Shown here: positions 36,301-47,300 of the stretch, one piece after another
Layout: the number at the start of each line of letters is the position of its first letter
How positions within the stretch are numbered: position 1 is the stretch's first letter
Assembly (NCBI GenBank): GCA_949316495.1
Contig: OX439001.1
Coordinates: 26,499,386-26,563,385, forward strand
Source of the DNA: Amphiduros pacificus
Taxonomy: Eukaryota; Annelida; Polychaeta; Phyllodocida; Hesionidae
DNA: 64,000 nucleotides
Reading direction: 5' to 3'
The notes under the pieces: model-generated
The model's database searches: none
What the model was told of the DNA's origin: nothing
Seen by the model: the letters and a program-made list of their open reading frames with translations, nothing else
Position numbers and translations under genes: made by a program

Positions 36301-38555
36301 GTCAATTATGCAATTCCACATCAAAGAATTTAGTTGAACTTAACATTTTATAAAATGACCACAGATCCTGCTGACCTGCAAATGCATATTTACAGGTTTA
36401 TTTACACAGAAGGGGTGATGGTGAGGTGAGAGCTGACCCGTGCTGACCTTACCAGCAAGGTGGTCTGACGTGTGATACAAGGTCATCTTCCAAACATCAA
36501 GATCACCTCAAGGTCACCTTCTACCCCTGTTTATTAATATCCCTAGGCCTCCCTTGATCGAAACAAATGCATCCAGTTTTGAGTACTTCTATATTTCCAT
36601 CATTTATATCTGCCTCATTCATATATTCACCATCTCTGCTTGTGATATACTCCTGGTCCACGTAGTCTTTAGGAATGTAGGCTGTGACAGTGTTGACAAC
36701 TTCTGTCCAATCTCTAAGTCAGAAGCACAAGTTTTTGTAATGTAATCTATTGCCAAGGTGAAGATCTTAATGATGACTAACTGTTTGTTTATAAACTTTA
36801 GACCTTTTGTATATCACATGGACATTCCATATCTACAATATTGACATTTTTCCTCAATCTGGGTGCACAAAATATATGCTTGTCACCTCTTGTATGAGGA
36901 ATTTGAGTTCATGCTTACACATAGGCTACAGTTGTAAGATGGGAGTGGTAAAATGACATAAATACTTTCACCATATTCTTACCAAATATTATCAATATTA
37001 AAATTATCATAAATATTATCATATATATTATTCAACATTTTTAACTTCCAAAAATTGCTTCATTGAACCATTTTCATCCCTGAGATAGACCGTGGTGCAA
37101 AATAAGTCCTGTCCTGTCACAGTAAAATGCTATGTGGAGATATAAATGAGACTTGTATGACAAATAACCTGGACTTTATACCCCCATTTAAAATATGAAA
37201 TACACCATGCTTTATGCACATAAGATTTCAGTGAATACATTTTGGTTTTACAGCATGGAGACTCATGCATACCATTCACATTTTACAACCCCTGACTACT
37301 TTTAAATCATATTAATGTTGGAAATGGGTCACAATGAAAGGCAAAATTTTGAGGGAAGCAAATTTATATGGGGGATCAAAATGGTTGCCATTATAACCAA
37401 GGGACATAGCACAAACATAACATCTGTGGTGAATTACATCTAAATGCATGAACAATCACACACACCAGTCCTGGGAAAGCCCTAGCTTTTTATACCCTCT
37501 GCCCCTGTCCCACTAATCCCATGTCAACCACACGATGCCCCCCACATCAAAGAGCAAAGTCTTATCTTCCTTAACATTATACAACTCATTTGATTTAGCG
37601 CATAATGTTTCATTTCTCATCTTATAATTTCAATTTCTGGTCTTCACGTTGCATACTTTTTTTAATGAAATGGAAAGTATGTGATATATTAAAGTACAGA
37701 AAAAATAGATCAAATGAAATCGCAAGTAAGTTTAATATGCAAAGGAGGCAAGCGCAGCACTGTATATAGGTTCGTGCCCACAGTTGACTTAGCAAACATT
37801 ACACATTGTACAGACCTGTACAACACAACTATTTGATGTTGTAGGACAACTTCTCTGCAATCTCAACATATGATCCTGTATAAGCTCAGCTTTGCTCAAC
37901 CATCTCATCTATACATTCCTGACAAAAAAACCAAGCTCAGATCTGATCAGATGGCAATAAAAGCAAGTATTTAAAGCTGTATAGGTGGTACACACTGCCA
38001 AGGCGGAAGATCCCATCAAGATAATCTGGTCCCTGTTAATAACTCCCATGCCTGTAAGGATCCAAGAGGGATAATCTTCCACATTTACAGGTGGATAACA
38101 CCCAAGGATTATCCCTTTCATAAACAATGCTGTACCTCACATGCTTATAATAAAGACTCCCCACAATGAACTGACCCGGAAATCTCCTATATCTCACTTC
38201 TTTATTATTTCGTGGAAAATTTTAATACCATTAGTCTCTCCATCACCACAACAGAAGAATCGAAATGAGGACCTTATCAAACCTATAGACATTCTTGGGT
38301 GATAATATTTTCGAGTGCATGCTCTATTTGTAGGAAAGATTCTCGGGTTTTGCTGGAGCATGCTGGGAATGCCAAGTATCATGGCAATCTGTGCTCAGGT
38401 CCTCTACGTGGGCAGAAGGTGTCAGAATATAACCAACCCTATACCCTTTTATTGATCACACCTATCACAGAATGCTCAGGCAAACAGTTCAAGTTTGCCT
38501 GGTGAATTAGTAAGATCATGTTATAAGATTTCTTTGGCATACTACATACATCAAT

Positions 38556-38617
<62 letters not shown>

Positions 38618-39524
38618 AATATAATGGCTGTCACGAACTCAGGGAGGTACAGATCATGGCAACATATTGATATGTTATCACACAGTGGGATAGGTATGGC
38701 CTGCTATTATCAGACAATGTGTCCACACAGGTCTGCTGACTTCTTATCATCTCCCACTCCTATCTCTACATGTTATTACAATGGCTATCATTATTGCACA
38801 CATATATATCAATGTGTAAGTAATATGCCATCGTGACAATCCTATCGAATCCATAGTCTATGTCAGTTCTATGCTCATATTATATCCATTAATGAATATT
38901 CTGGGGTCCCATTTCATTTTACTCAATAAGACTATATATAGGAATTTTAGCACAAAGAAATAAAATCATGAATAGAATACTTCTTTCGCTCTATATCTTT
39001 TCCTGAACCACCATTTTATCAGATTCCCTGACAGTGCATATGACGTCCCTTTCAGCAGTCTGAATGTCTCTTCTGAGTGTGCCTATCAATTTCACATATT
39101 TGTGACATGTATGAGAAGGAAACACAAGTGCATTTCTGAAATCCACTGTCCTCATATATTTGAATGAAGATGTGTCTCCTCATATCAATAAACATATTAA
39201 ATCATGAACCGATGTGAGGTTAACCCTAAAAGAAACCCAAGCCCCTTTAAGGAGTCAAAAGATCTACACGAGCAAATAAAACTATAGGTCGCTGTACTAT
39301 TCTTAGTCTTTATACATATGCAGTATATTTCTTTAGTTCTTATAAAGAGGTAAGCCCTTTAATTAGTTGAATGGTTTCTTATAAATGGAGTTAAGAAAGC
39401 TTACCGATTGATTGCTCCCTGCCGTGTAAGAAGGCGGTTCAGGTAACGACCGTGTCTTCATGTGATTTTGGTATCTGACGTTGTTGTTCATATTGTGGTT
39501 ATGTTCCTTCATTTTGTGGCTCAT
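15940..39524 (-). CDS. BCAR1: CAS-family scaffold protein (p130Cas/BCAR1-like), complete model
   Basis: This adaptor acts at focal adhesions: Src- and FAK-family kinases phosphorylate its YxxP motifs, which then recruit Crk. Coding exons: 39524-39405 (40 codons), 25574-25293 (94 codons), 18300-15940 (786 codons plus stop), all joined in phase 0, total 920 residues (human 870 as I recall). Order: short leader (1-40); SH3 domain (about 42-101; ALFDN, GWWLC, PGNRLKIV); substrate domain (about 111-430) with 14 YxxP motifs by my count; serine-rich helical bundle (about 478-634); RPLPPPP Src-SH3 ligand (683-689); YDLP (702) and YDYV Src-SH2 site (725-728); C-terminal FAT-like domain (about 788-918; QLLVFYAGQ, SKFVILAAHKMVYIGD). 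Invertebrates generally have one CAS gene, so it should be the shared ortholog of BCAR1, NEDD9, EFS and CASS4. Convergent with CFDP1. Confidence 0.95.
20764..22017. repeat. 39/44-bp minisatellite, about 30 copies
   Basis: Units share CTGCAGTTGTGCCATTCTAC. The left half mixes 44-bp units containing TTACGGTAGCTTACTAGA with 39-bp units containing TTAGCTGGCTACA, in places alternating as an 83-bp higher-order repeat. The right half (from about 21500) is nearly pure 39-bp repeats. Because 39 is a multiple of three, frames stay open on both strands for hundreds of bases; these are not treated as genes. Confidence 0.95.
22540..23075. repeat. 42-bp minisatellite, about 12 copies
   Basis: Units share TAGGGTCCTGTTAATATGAG and then GTCCATTTCAGAGCTCCTTT, with variants such as CCCGGTC and CCCAGCC in place of CCATTTC. 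Copies are moderately diverged. It lies 520 bp from the preceding minisatellite but is unrelated in sequence. Confidence 0.93.
23624..23637 (+). promoter_or_regulatory. CTCF-like site in BCAR1 intron 2
   Basis: TCACCAGGGGGCAC matches 13 of 14 positions of CCASYAGRKGGCRS. The same 14-mer occurs at 51780. Confidence 0.4.
25241..25263. repeat. (TA)n microsatellite beside the SH3 exon
   Basis: About 11 TA units, 30 bp into the intron downstream of the BCAR1 SH3 exon donor (minus strand). Confidence 0.9.
25293..25574 (-). CDS. BCAR1: BCAR1 SH3-domain exon
   Basis: Exon of 282 bp. Acceptor TTTTCAG ends at 25575 and donor GTTAATATT starts at 25292. It encodes MSLAKALFDNIAETPDEL, the SH3 core with WW and PGNR motifs, and a first substrate motif IYQTPP. 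The first codon is ATG, so translation might also start here, but the intron at exactly this place corresponds to the vertebrate one that precedes NVLAKALYDN, so an upstream coding exon is expected. Confidence 0.96.
26347..26600. repeat. 31-bp minisatellite, about 8 copies
   Basis: Units share ATGCCACATGCTTGTACT followed by a GTGTGGGTGAT-type segment; some copies lose a few bases (GAGATGTCACATGCC). It lies about 0.8 kb from the SH3 exon. Confidence 0.92.
28401..28426. repeat. GT microsatellite
   Basis: GTGTATATGTGTGTGTGTGT followed by further GT units, imperfect at its left end. Confidence 0.85.
31788..31801 (+). promoter_or_regulatory. Everted nuclear-receptor half-sites (ER2)
   Basis: TGACCTCAAGGTCA contains two perfect AGGTCA half-sites pointing outward with a 2-bp gap; it also contains the extended monomer site TCAAGGTCA. 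Function is inferred from motif only. Confidence 0.3.
32580..32705. repeat. Short tandem duplication, about 57-bp unit, two copies plus
   Basis: AGTCAGGTGTAGAAGGTTTG and the later AGCCAGGTGTAATAAGTTTG begin matching units that continue CC(T/A)TGGCAG, GGGGTTA and CAGGTA; a third partial unit starts near 32692. Confidence 0.75.
32801..32816 (+). repeat. Poly-C run of 16
   Basis: Uninterrupted run of 16 cytosines in BCAR1 intron 1; length may be assembly-dependent. Confidence 0.9.
36434..36516. promoter_or_regulatory. Nuclear-receptor half-site cluster with a DR4
   Basis: TGACCCGTGCTGACCT at 36434-36449 is, on the minus strand, AGGTCA-4 bp-GGGTCA, a DR4 arrangement. CAAGGTCA follows at 36478-36485 and TCAAGGTCA at 36508-36516. 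Four half-sites in 83 bp inside BCAR1 intron 1 make a candidate enhancer. Confidence 0.35.
38560..38616. repeat. (AT)n microsatellite with TATG tail
   Basis: About 23 AT units (38560-38606) followed by GTATGTATGTA. Length-variable sequence about 0.8 kb from the BCAR1 leader exon. Confidence 0.93.
39405..39524 (-). CDS. BCAR1: BCAR1 first coding exon (40-residue leader)
   Basis: On the minus strand ATG at 39524-39522 is preceded directly by an in-frame TGA, so the start is well defined. The frame runs 40 codons (begins MSHKMKEHNHNM, ends YTAGSNQS) to a strong donor, TCG/GTAAGC at 39404. Phase 0 joins it to the SH3 exon 13.8 kb away. The leader is rich in His, Asn and Met and has a PEPPSY segment; no domain is recognised. 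Assignment rests on phase, donor quality and promoter-like flank, not on homology of the leader itself. Confidence 0.7.
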
Positions 39525-40130
39525 TCAGCAGACATGTGGGGCTGTCCCACTTCCCTTCACATGCAGTGAACAAGCCCGCAAACAAACTCGCTGTTATTCA
39601 GCCATATATGGTTTACACTGCGGCCAGTGTGTGTGCTAATCTCTAACAACCTTCCTGTTGTGAACTAATGTACAGCACACCATGTGAACGACTTCTGACT
39701 TATGAACTTGCCTTGATTGCTGTGTGTTCCAGGATCCTGTTTGACAATACTTGTTCAATGACTAAGGCTCTAATACAATAGGTAAACACTATTCATCCAA
39801 TGACTGCAGTCAACCTGTGACGTGTACTCTGCTGGTCTATTGACAGCACTTAATTTTAACGTTTAACAACCGCTGTTTGATAGCAGTGTTCCTCGGCAAT
39901 TAGTATATGAAACATTTTGTTGTATGTACTCCCGTGCACTGGCTCTCTTGCCGCTGTGTGTATGTATGTGATTACCAGGCGGGAGCAAAACTTGGCTCTC
40001 CCTGGGTCATGTGACCAGTCAGGTGGAGACCCCTCTGATTGGTCGATAACAGTCCACTATGGCTACCTTGGTATGGGGTCCAGCCTCAGGCTTACTTTTT
40101 TGCCACAAATATATGTACACAAAGAACAAA
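39525..40130 (-). promoter_or_regulatory. BCAR1: Likely BCAR1 promoter and 5' UTR
   Basis: This is the 5' flank of the BCAR1 leader exon and is GC-richer than its surroundings. It contains a CArG box CCATATATGG (39602-39611), an M-box/E-box GTCATGTGAC (40006-40015) and a CCAAT box that reads GACCAATCAG on the minus strand (40035-40044). No TATA box or start site could be fixed. Confidence 0.45.
39602..39611. promoter_or_regulatory. CArG box (SRF-type site)
   Basis: CCATATATGG is a perfect, palindromic CC(A/T)6GG, 78 bp upstream of the BCAR1 start codon. SRF with MRTF cofactors controls many adhesion and actin genes, so the site suits this gene. Confidence 0.4.
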
Positions 40131-41231
40131 CAGTTTTTGTTTTCATTGGATGTCAGACAGTACAGTTGTGTTAGTTTGAAAGTACATCAGCTATTCAAGA
40201 AGGAAAAAAATAATTCCTTGACACACGTAACCAAATTCTTGTGAGAATATGTTAAAAGCCCATGAAAGGATCAGTGAAGTTTTACTTTTAGTTAAGACTG
40301 TTATAAAACTATTACTACAAGTATGTGTGTGGCCAAATTTGATTAACCGCCAAATTCCTGCACAAGGAATTCCCGCTATTATTGTGGGCAGTGTCCAGGG
40401 TTGATGGCACTTGTCACTCCCTGAGTGGCGACTGTTGTGATCTCAACCCCAGTTACATCATACCACAAGGATCCAAAATTGCTTCTACTTTATCAGAGCT
40501 GACAGCTGTATGCCCCATCTCAGTAAACACCACCAAATTCCTTAAGCTGCTTTCAGCTAAGAGTTCCACACAACAATAATGCCAGTTGAAATATGTCACA
40601 TACAAATTTGTCACTGATCACAATCTCTCTTGTACCTCATTGACAAAACCAATAAAAATTCAGAATATGTTATTTTGAGGCCAATTTATTTGGTGTATTA
40701 CTGTGTATTACTATCAACCATGTTTATAGATTTTAAAATCTATAGTTGTCAAATAGAATTTGATCTTGAGTGTCCAGAATTGGGAACATGCCAGTTATAT
40801 AACTATTTTGTAAGGCCAAAAAAAGAGATGTGTCTACATTTTATTGACAAAAATAATGTGTATTCTATGCGCTACAGCTTCATGTTAAAGGATCACTAAA
40901 TATTTAAAATCTACCTACAAACCCCATTTTTAAGTCATGTTGGTGTAATCACATACTTTTATAAATATTGTGACAATTAGAAAGCATTGCAATGGTAGTT
41001 TGGCAAATGTTTACCACTCTTATGACAAGACATTTGTATCAAACAACTTTATTTTCAAATTAAAATATTCTTCAAAATAAATAAACTACAACTAAAATGT
41101 GTGATAATTTTTTTAACCCTTTTAACCAAATATATATGTGAAAAAGAATTTTTAAATGATTGCTTCATCACTTCCTTCACATTAGTGCTGTGTACCAGCC
41201 AGCTTCAAACAAAGATATGATGGATACAATA

Positions 41232-41326
41232 GGGAACCCGTCATAAGGTTCCCACAAGGCTATGTCATTGTTGTAAGGTAGCTAGAACCTTACGATTTCC
41301 GCATGTCACCCATCCGGACGACATAG
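41232..41326. other. Fold-back block with three perfect 7-bp stems (structured RNA or repeat end)
   Basis: Stem 1 pairs GGGAACC (41232-41238) with GGTTCCC (41247-41253). Stem 2 pairs CTATGTC (41260-41266) with GACATAG (41320-41326) and encloses stem 3, GTAAGGT (41273-41279) with ACCTTAC (41287-41293), which has a 7-base loop AGCTAGA. A short TCCG/CGGA stem also lies inside. The 67-nt enclosed unit is tRNA-like in outline but lacks a T arm. The minus strand contains GGATGGGTGAC, a string found in 5S rRNA and in some invertebrate SINEs. Origin is unresolved. Confidence 0.5.
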
Positions 41327-44300
41327 GGCAGTCTACAGGATATCTATGGCTAGGTTCCCATGAGTTTGGGTCAGAAAAAATCAGGTGAAAATCAGCAACT
41401 TTTATTCAGATACTAAAAGCTTTTGTTGACCCATGTGACTTCCAAAACTTGATAACTGTCAATAATCCCCAGTGTCCTATCAATTCTGTAGCTTGCCAGC
41501 CAAATTTGTCAAAAAGTAAAAGAAAAAACCATGGGGCCTTTATATAAATTAGCACAAATGTGACATTACCTACCGGTAGGTGCTGATTATAAAAAGTAGA
41601 AATGGGGAAAATCTAGCAATGAATACAGAAATTATGTAACTTGATGCAATTGTAAGATTATAATTTTGCCATAAAAATCCTAAGAGTACTATTAAAGTTA
41701 ATTCCTTCTGAAAACATCATGCAATGTACTGATTATGTAACCTGTCCAACCACAAAACACTGTCCCCTGGAGAATATTATGCCACCAAATATTTCGCCAC
41801 ACGCCATGCGTAAGGACAGTTCAAGAGTTGAGATAAAAGGAAATTTTGGTCCAGGTGTATAATTGACAACAACACAAGCACAGGTATCATGCAATATACA
41901 TTATGTCAGCTAGTTTATCTTCAGGACAGACATTCCCCAGTCAAAAAGCAACACACGAGACATTGTTTAATATTGCATGCACTGTTTGCTTCGTGATTTC
42001 TCCTCCAATTAAGGTAATAAAAATTTCATTTGACTTTTCAAGCATGCAATTTTTCTTTTTAACAGACGGGTTACCAACAAAAATACTTCAGTGTATCATT
42101 CAGTGTATCATGTTTATTAAATTTCTCCCTGCTACTATGAGTATTTAATCAATTCTGCAGAACTAGTTTGAAAAAAGTAAGGCATTATACCTTGTTTCAT
42201 GCTATTTTAAGATCTATAAAAATGTATTGCCTATATATTATGATATATTATAATTCCATCTATCACTATGAAAACCTGATTGAGAGCACAAAGTGATCAA
42301 CCAGCATGTTTAAGAGGTAAGCAAACATAAGCAGGTGCCAGGGAGATTTCTGAGCCCTCGTGGGCCTGATCCCTTGGTGGGAGAGGTAAAGTAGTTCCCT
42401 ACTTGAACCACTCTCCACTCTGTCTCACTGATCACGCTACACTTTTTTTTAACCACGATTATTATATTATTATAGTTATCCTTATAATCAAGGCATGCAA
42501 GCACTTTCAAACAACAAATCTGTGACTACCTCTATAACAGATGGACTTTCGTACTGATCAATTTTGCCTTTAGTGTTTTTTTTGTTTTTTGTCTTTTGTT
42601 TTAATAGATAAGGAGAAATATATACAGAACATTAATCCTCATCTTCAGCATGTCAAGGTCATGACTCACATACTCCTTCACTTCACTTGTTGCTCACTAT
42701 TACGTCACCCTCTCCAATAATGTGGCCCCCTTCACAAATTTGAACAAGAAAGAGTAAATTCTTATGAACTGATCAAAAGTTTCCGTCCCCGGCTTGCATT
42801 TATGAGTGCCAGTCACATATTCAACATGTGATGGAAATTGCAGCGATCTTTCATTGATTCTTGCCTAAATCTACAGGCATATGGTTTGAAAACTCATCTG
42901 CCATTATCAATACATTTTCATTCAGGGAATTGTCAATCATTATTAAATTACCTTTGGTTGAAATTAAGCCATATCATAAAATCTGTTTCTTGTCACATCA
43001 TCATTAAAATGGCTATGCCTGATATGAATTTAAAGATGAAACATAACTTACATTCATAATCAAGACTTCTTGAGCACAATTGAAAAGCGAGAAAAATATT
43101 CCACAAATGTTTGCCATTTTTTGTAATGATACTATGGAGAAACAGCAGATCTAGGATTTTGCTTCTGCTGATCACACCAGATCACCTGAGTGGGTGTCTC
43201 AACACCTGTATGTCATTAGCCTTGAGAGATCTGATAAGGATCAGCCGTGATTTTTGTACCAAGAGATCTGCGTGATAAGACACCTGGTTCGGCCCATGCA
43301 CTCCAGGTGGCACTTACTCTGCTGATTTGCTACTGAAGGAAAAGGGACACAATTTCTTTGATTGAAACTTTCCTGCATCATTAACAAAAGTGAAAACAGA
43401 TTTCCTTTTCAAAAACATGATCAAATGTCACTGATTCACCATTTATTTTCCAGTCATCTTATGTTCCTTGTTGTTTCTCAGGGGCACTGAAATGAACATA
43501 TATATTTATGTATGTATGTATACTACGGTACATATATATATTTATATTTATTTATCTGAACATACATCACAAGTTATCAGGATATTTTGTACTGATGCTA
43601 AGATTGCCTGAGCAGACTGAACTGAATTAGCTTAATAAGTCTATATGTGAAACTAAGTTTTCACATCCCAAAGTGACCTTGTCAATTTCATGGGTCTCTT
43701 ATCAAAGGCAGCCTTGCTCATCCAATTCCACCCCTTCCCACCCAGGTCACCATATCACGACACACCCACCCACAAACTTATAAAGATATCATCAAGACTT
43801 CCACCCAGAATCCCACCAAAATTCAACCATCAGTGCCAATCATTATTGTGTTACAATGACAAGATCAAAATATATATCAAAATATCAAATATAATAACTT
43901 CCTTTTTTTCTTTTTCCCCCCAATAATGCAATTATTATGGATCCAAGTTTTCCTATCATTTCCAGTTCCAAGTTATGTTACAAGGCCCTTACCCGATTGC
44001 CTGGAGGTCCAGGAGATTGTGACTGGTCCAAATTCTCTAAGTCTCTAATCTTATTTCCAATTATGGTCTAGGCAAATTATGTTTGAAAAAAAGAACTTTA
44101 AGATATCAATGTTGGTCATCTGGTTCCCACAGACTGTTTTACTTGATCCACACTAGGGGGCTCTGAACTATATCACTCAAGAAGGTACAGCAATAGTGCA
44201 ATATATAGTTACAAGAAGGACTTATATTGACATTTTATAGGACTTAGATGTCCAATGATTCCATCCATATGGTACATATTGGGTAAGGGCCAACCAACCT

Positions 44301-47300
44301 GGTGGCCTATGTCTGGTTGTGCCTCAAATTCTCACCAGGAGGTTGTGACCTACGTCATCATAGGTGTCAGCCCCAAACAACCCCCAACAGGGTGTCAACC
44401 CCACCCTGACCCCACCCTTACCTCCAAACTGTTATGTGAAGTTTCCAGCTTTTCACATCTCACATGGATGTATCATGTTCAGGCCAACCCTACATTTGTT
44501 GTACATTTTTGGAAAGAGAAAACCCACTTATGCTTCTGTGATTTATTTGAACTTGCCAAATAATGCTAATATTATTCCTGAATGGCATAGCTGTCAAGAT
44601 CATGACATAAACACTGATATTCCAGTCGAGCTTTGCTGGGGTCATACATTCTTATGACATATCAAAATACCAAATCAACAAAGCAAATAAACCCAGAGAA
44701 CCCCTGACCACACTAACAGATGCCTGAACCTAATGATAACTATTATAATCTTGTCTTTTATCTGGTATATAATCGCGGCTGTGTACTATATACCTGTCCC
44801 CAGGTACGGTGACTGTCACGTGAGAGTGGTGTAGCTAGCTCTCAGTGATGTGCCCTCACGGTGGTGATGACCTCCTGACAGCCACCATGCCCTCAGCAGG
44901 AGACTCACACCTCCAGTCTATCCTCACAATGACAAGGGCACCGTGTCCTCAGCTGACATCATTATGTATACTTTACTCAGTGAAACAACTCTTGTTTTAT
45001 CTACCGGTATTTGTTCTTAAAACATTAACATTAACTGTGGCATTTGATTATCCTATTCAATTTTACAAAGCTATGAGCAAATATATCAAGAAATCATAAT
45101 GATTTATGATAGTTATTTTCAAGAAGCAGCAGACATGGAAAAAAAGCCTCCAAGAATAGTGAGATTCCTACTCATGTTTTCTCTTATTGTTTTTTACTGT
45201 GTGAGGCAAAGTGTTTTGGCTTTGGAAGGTGATGCTATGGCCCTGTAAGAGACATACACTAGGTATCATATGTTCTACCTGGAATTCACCCATATCTACC
45301 TCACACATGTATGCCAACACTACCCCACATTGGTAAGAGCAAGACTGCTTTCCACACCTTATTTAAGAGTTTAATGTGTATAGCATTGTAGAAATACAGA
45401 CGAGTTTCATCCCCTTCTGCTCCATACATTCAGGGCATATATCTTTCGTGATAATATCCTTCAGAAAAAAATCACTGTGTAATGGGCTGTTCTTATAATA
45501 ACAAAATTAATGTGATGCTTTATGTCATTATATGGAGTAATCATTGGAGAAATAACATTCCAACACATGCACGTGAGTCTACTTTTGAAATGATATCGGT
45601 CTGCTGTTAGATACTAATCTTCTTTCAATTTTAGCTTTTAACATGATCATTGAAAAACAAAGGCACAAAGTTTCAAGTTGCACATTGTTGAAGCATGAGT
45701 ACATCAGGGCTCAGTCTCACCTGAGTATCATCTCCCCGGCCTACCACCTACACACAATTACCTACATAATGGCCAGGTCAGCACAAGTGAGGAGGTTACC
45801 ATGATGGAAGCTTGACTCACACCTCAAGCTGCAGCTAGGGGGCACCACCAATATCTGCCAGCTGTCCGTCAGTCTCAGCCCTCTGCATAAACATGCTAAA
45901 CATCTTTATGTCATTCTGAGCATGTTTTCAAGACCGATTCTTTAGCCTACCTTAAATATGAAAGACAGCTGTGGACGAGGCCTTGGGCAGCTCCTATTTT
46001 ATAATATTCACTACTATTCTTGTCTCCCATGAGAGAATATGGGATCATTCATATATAATATGATCACAGAAATTTGGTCGTCATGTAATTTAGTTGAAGA
46101 TAATACTTCCTGATCCCTTGGTCAAGCAAAATGTTCACGGAGAAAGGCTTTAAAAGCTGCAGCAAATGGGATTTTTATCCGGACATTTCTGAGGGCCTTT
46201 ATGGGATGAGCTAAGGGCCTATCAAGCCAGTCACTTACTCTGTATCAAGCCCTCAGTAAACCCTGCTTGCTTGACAAAAACCTCTCCATAATGCCAAATA
46301 TCTAGAGTATGCCCTTCATTCGGCCTTAAACACTACTAACTCATCAGCACCAAGATCACTTACAGCACCACATACTTTTACTGCTGAATGTGTGGTTTAA
46401 GCATGAGAGAATTTGCTTTCTTTCATCGTACCAATCTAAATGCTGTGAAATATTGAAGTAAAGGATTCTCCGTCAAGATAGAGGCAAACACTAGAGAATA
46501 ATTTCCTCAGATTCTGTCTCTGATGTTTATCAGTGGAATGTCAAATTCATCTTTTCCATTACAATGTTTTATCCTCAGCCAGCTCAATTCTATATATACT
46601 AAAAAGGATGGTTCAGAGATACATATAATACAATTTGCAAGTATGTCAAATGCAGCCATGGATATTTCTAGTTTCTCTACCAATATGCTATGAGCAGAGT
46701 ACTGGTCAATAGCAACTGCCTCAGCCGACGACATGGATATGTCAGACATCAATACTTTAAGAGATACATCAAAAGAAAATGAAGCTGACACTAAATAGTT
46801 TTGGTCTACATTTTGTCATGATGTATTTTTATCACTCAAATATCACATTTCTACTATATCTTGGTGAAACATATCATTCACAATACACTGGATGTGCTAA
46901 AAAAAGTCTAAGTTTATTATTGAATAGCCTCTTTTTGTCGACCCACTTATATCAAACAGAGTTTTTGTATCTTACATAAACATGTCTGTGTTGTGACCCC
47001 AAGGTGTTCTAACTGGGCCCATTACTGGCACTGATTCTGCCTGATTACATAGGGGATCTACCAATATGGAGGCATCATTTTGTTCTGCAGCCGGAGTATA
47101 CATTGATTTGTGATAGAGTACAAGTGGTGCTGTGTACCTACCTCTAGCAGGTTATGTGTCTCGGCTCTGAGATCCATATTGAGTGTTTATATGCTTGGTG
47201 TATACTATCCTCAATATCCCTGCTCCGATCCTGCCGTCCTGGCACCCTGCCAGATATGCTGTAACCCCTTATGTTGGTGCTGGGAGATAACACAATTGTT

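Larger units (their letters stand above)
25575..39404. other. BCAR1 intron 1
   Basis: A 13.8 kb intron with no supportable coding sequence. It contains a 31-bp minisatellite (26347-26600), a GT microsatellite (28401-28426), a duplicated segment at 32580-32700, a 16-base C run (32801-32816), nuclear-receptor-type sites (31788-31801 and 36434-36516), a K50-homeodomain-like inverted repeat near 38070-38116 (GGGATAATC and GATTATCCC) and a long AT microsatellite (38560-38606). Confidence 0.7.

Noticed and set aside
41260-41326. A tRNA gene
   Set aside because: The 7-bp closing stem and 7-base loop are tRNA-like, but there is no T arm or proper A/B box and position 33 of the loop is not T on either strand.
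44145-45845. CTAGGGGGC motifs at about 44154 and 45832 as CTCF sites
   Set aside because: Each misses at least two core positions; kept out of the main list.
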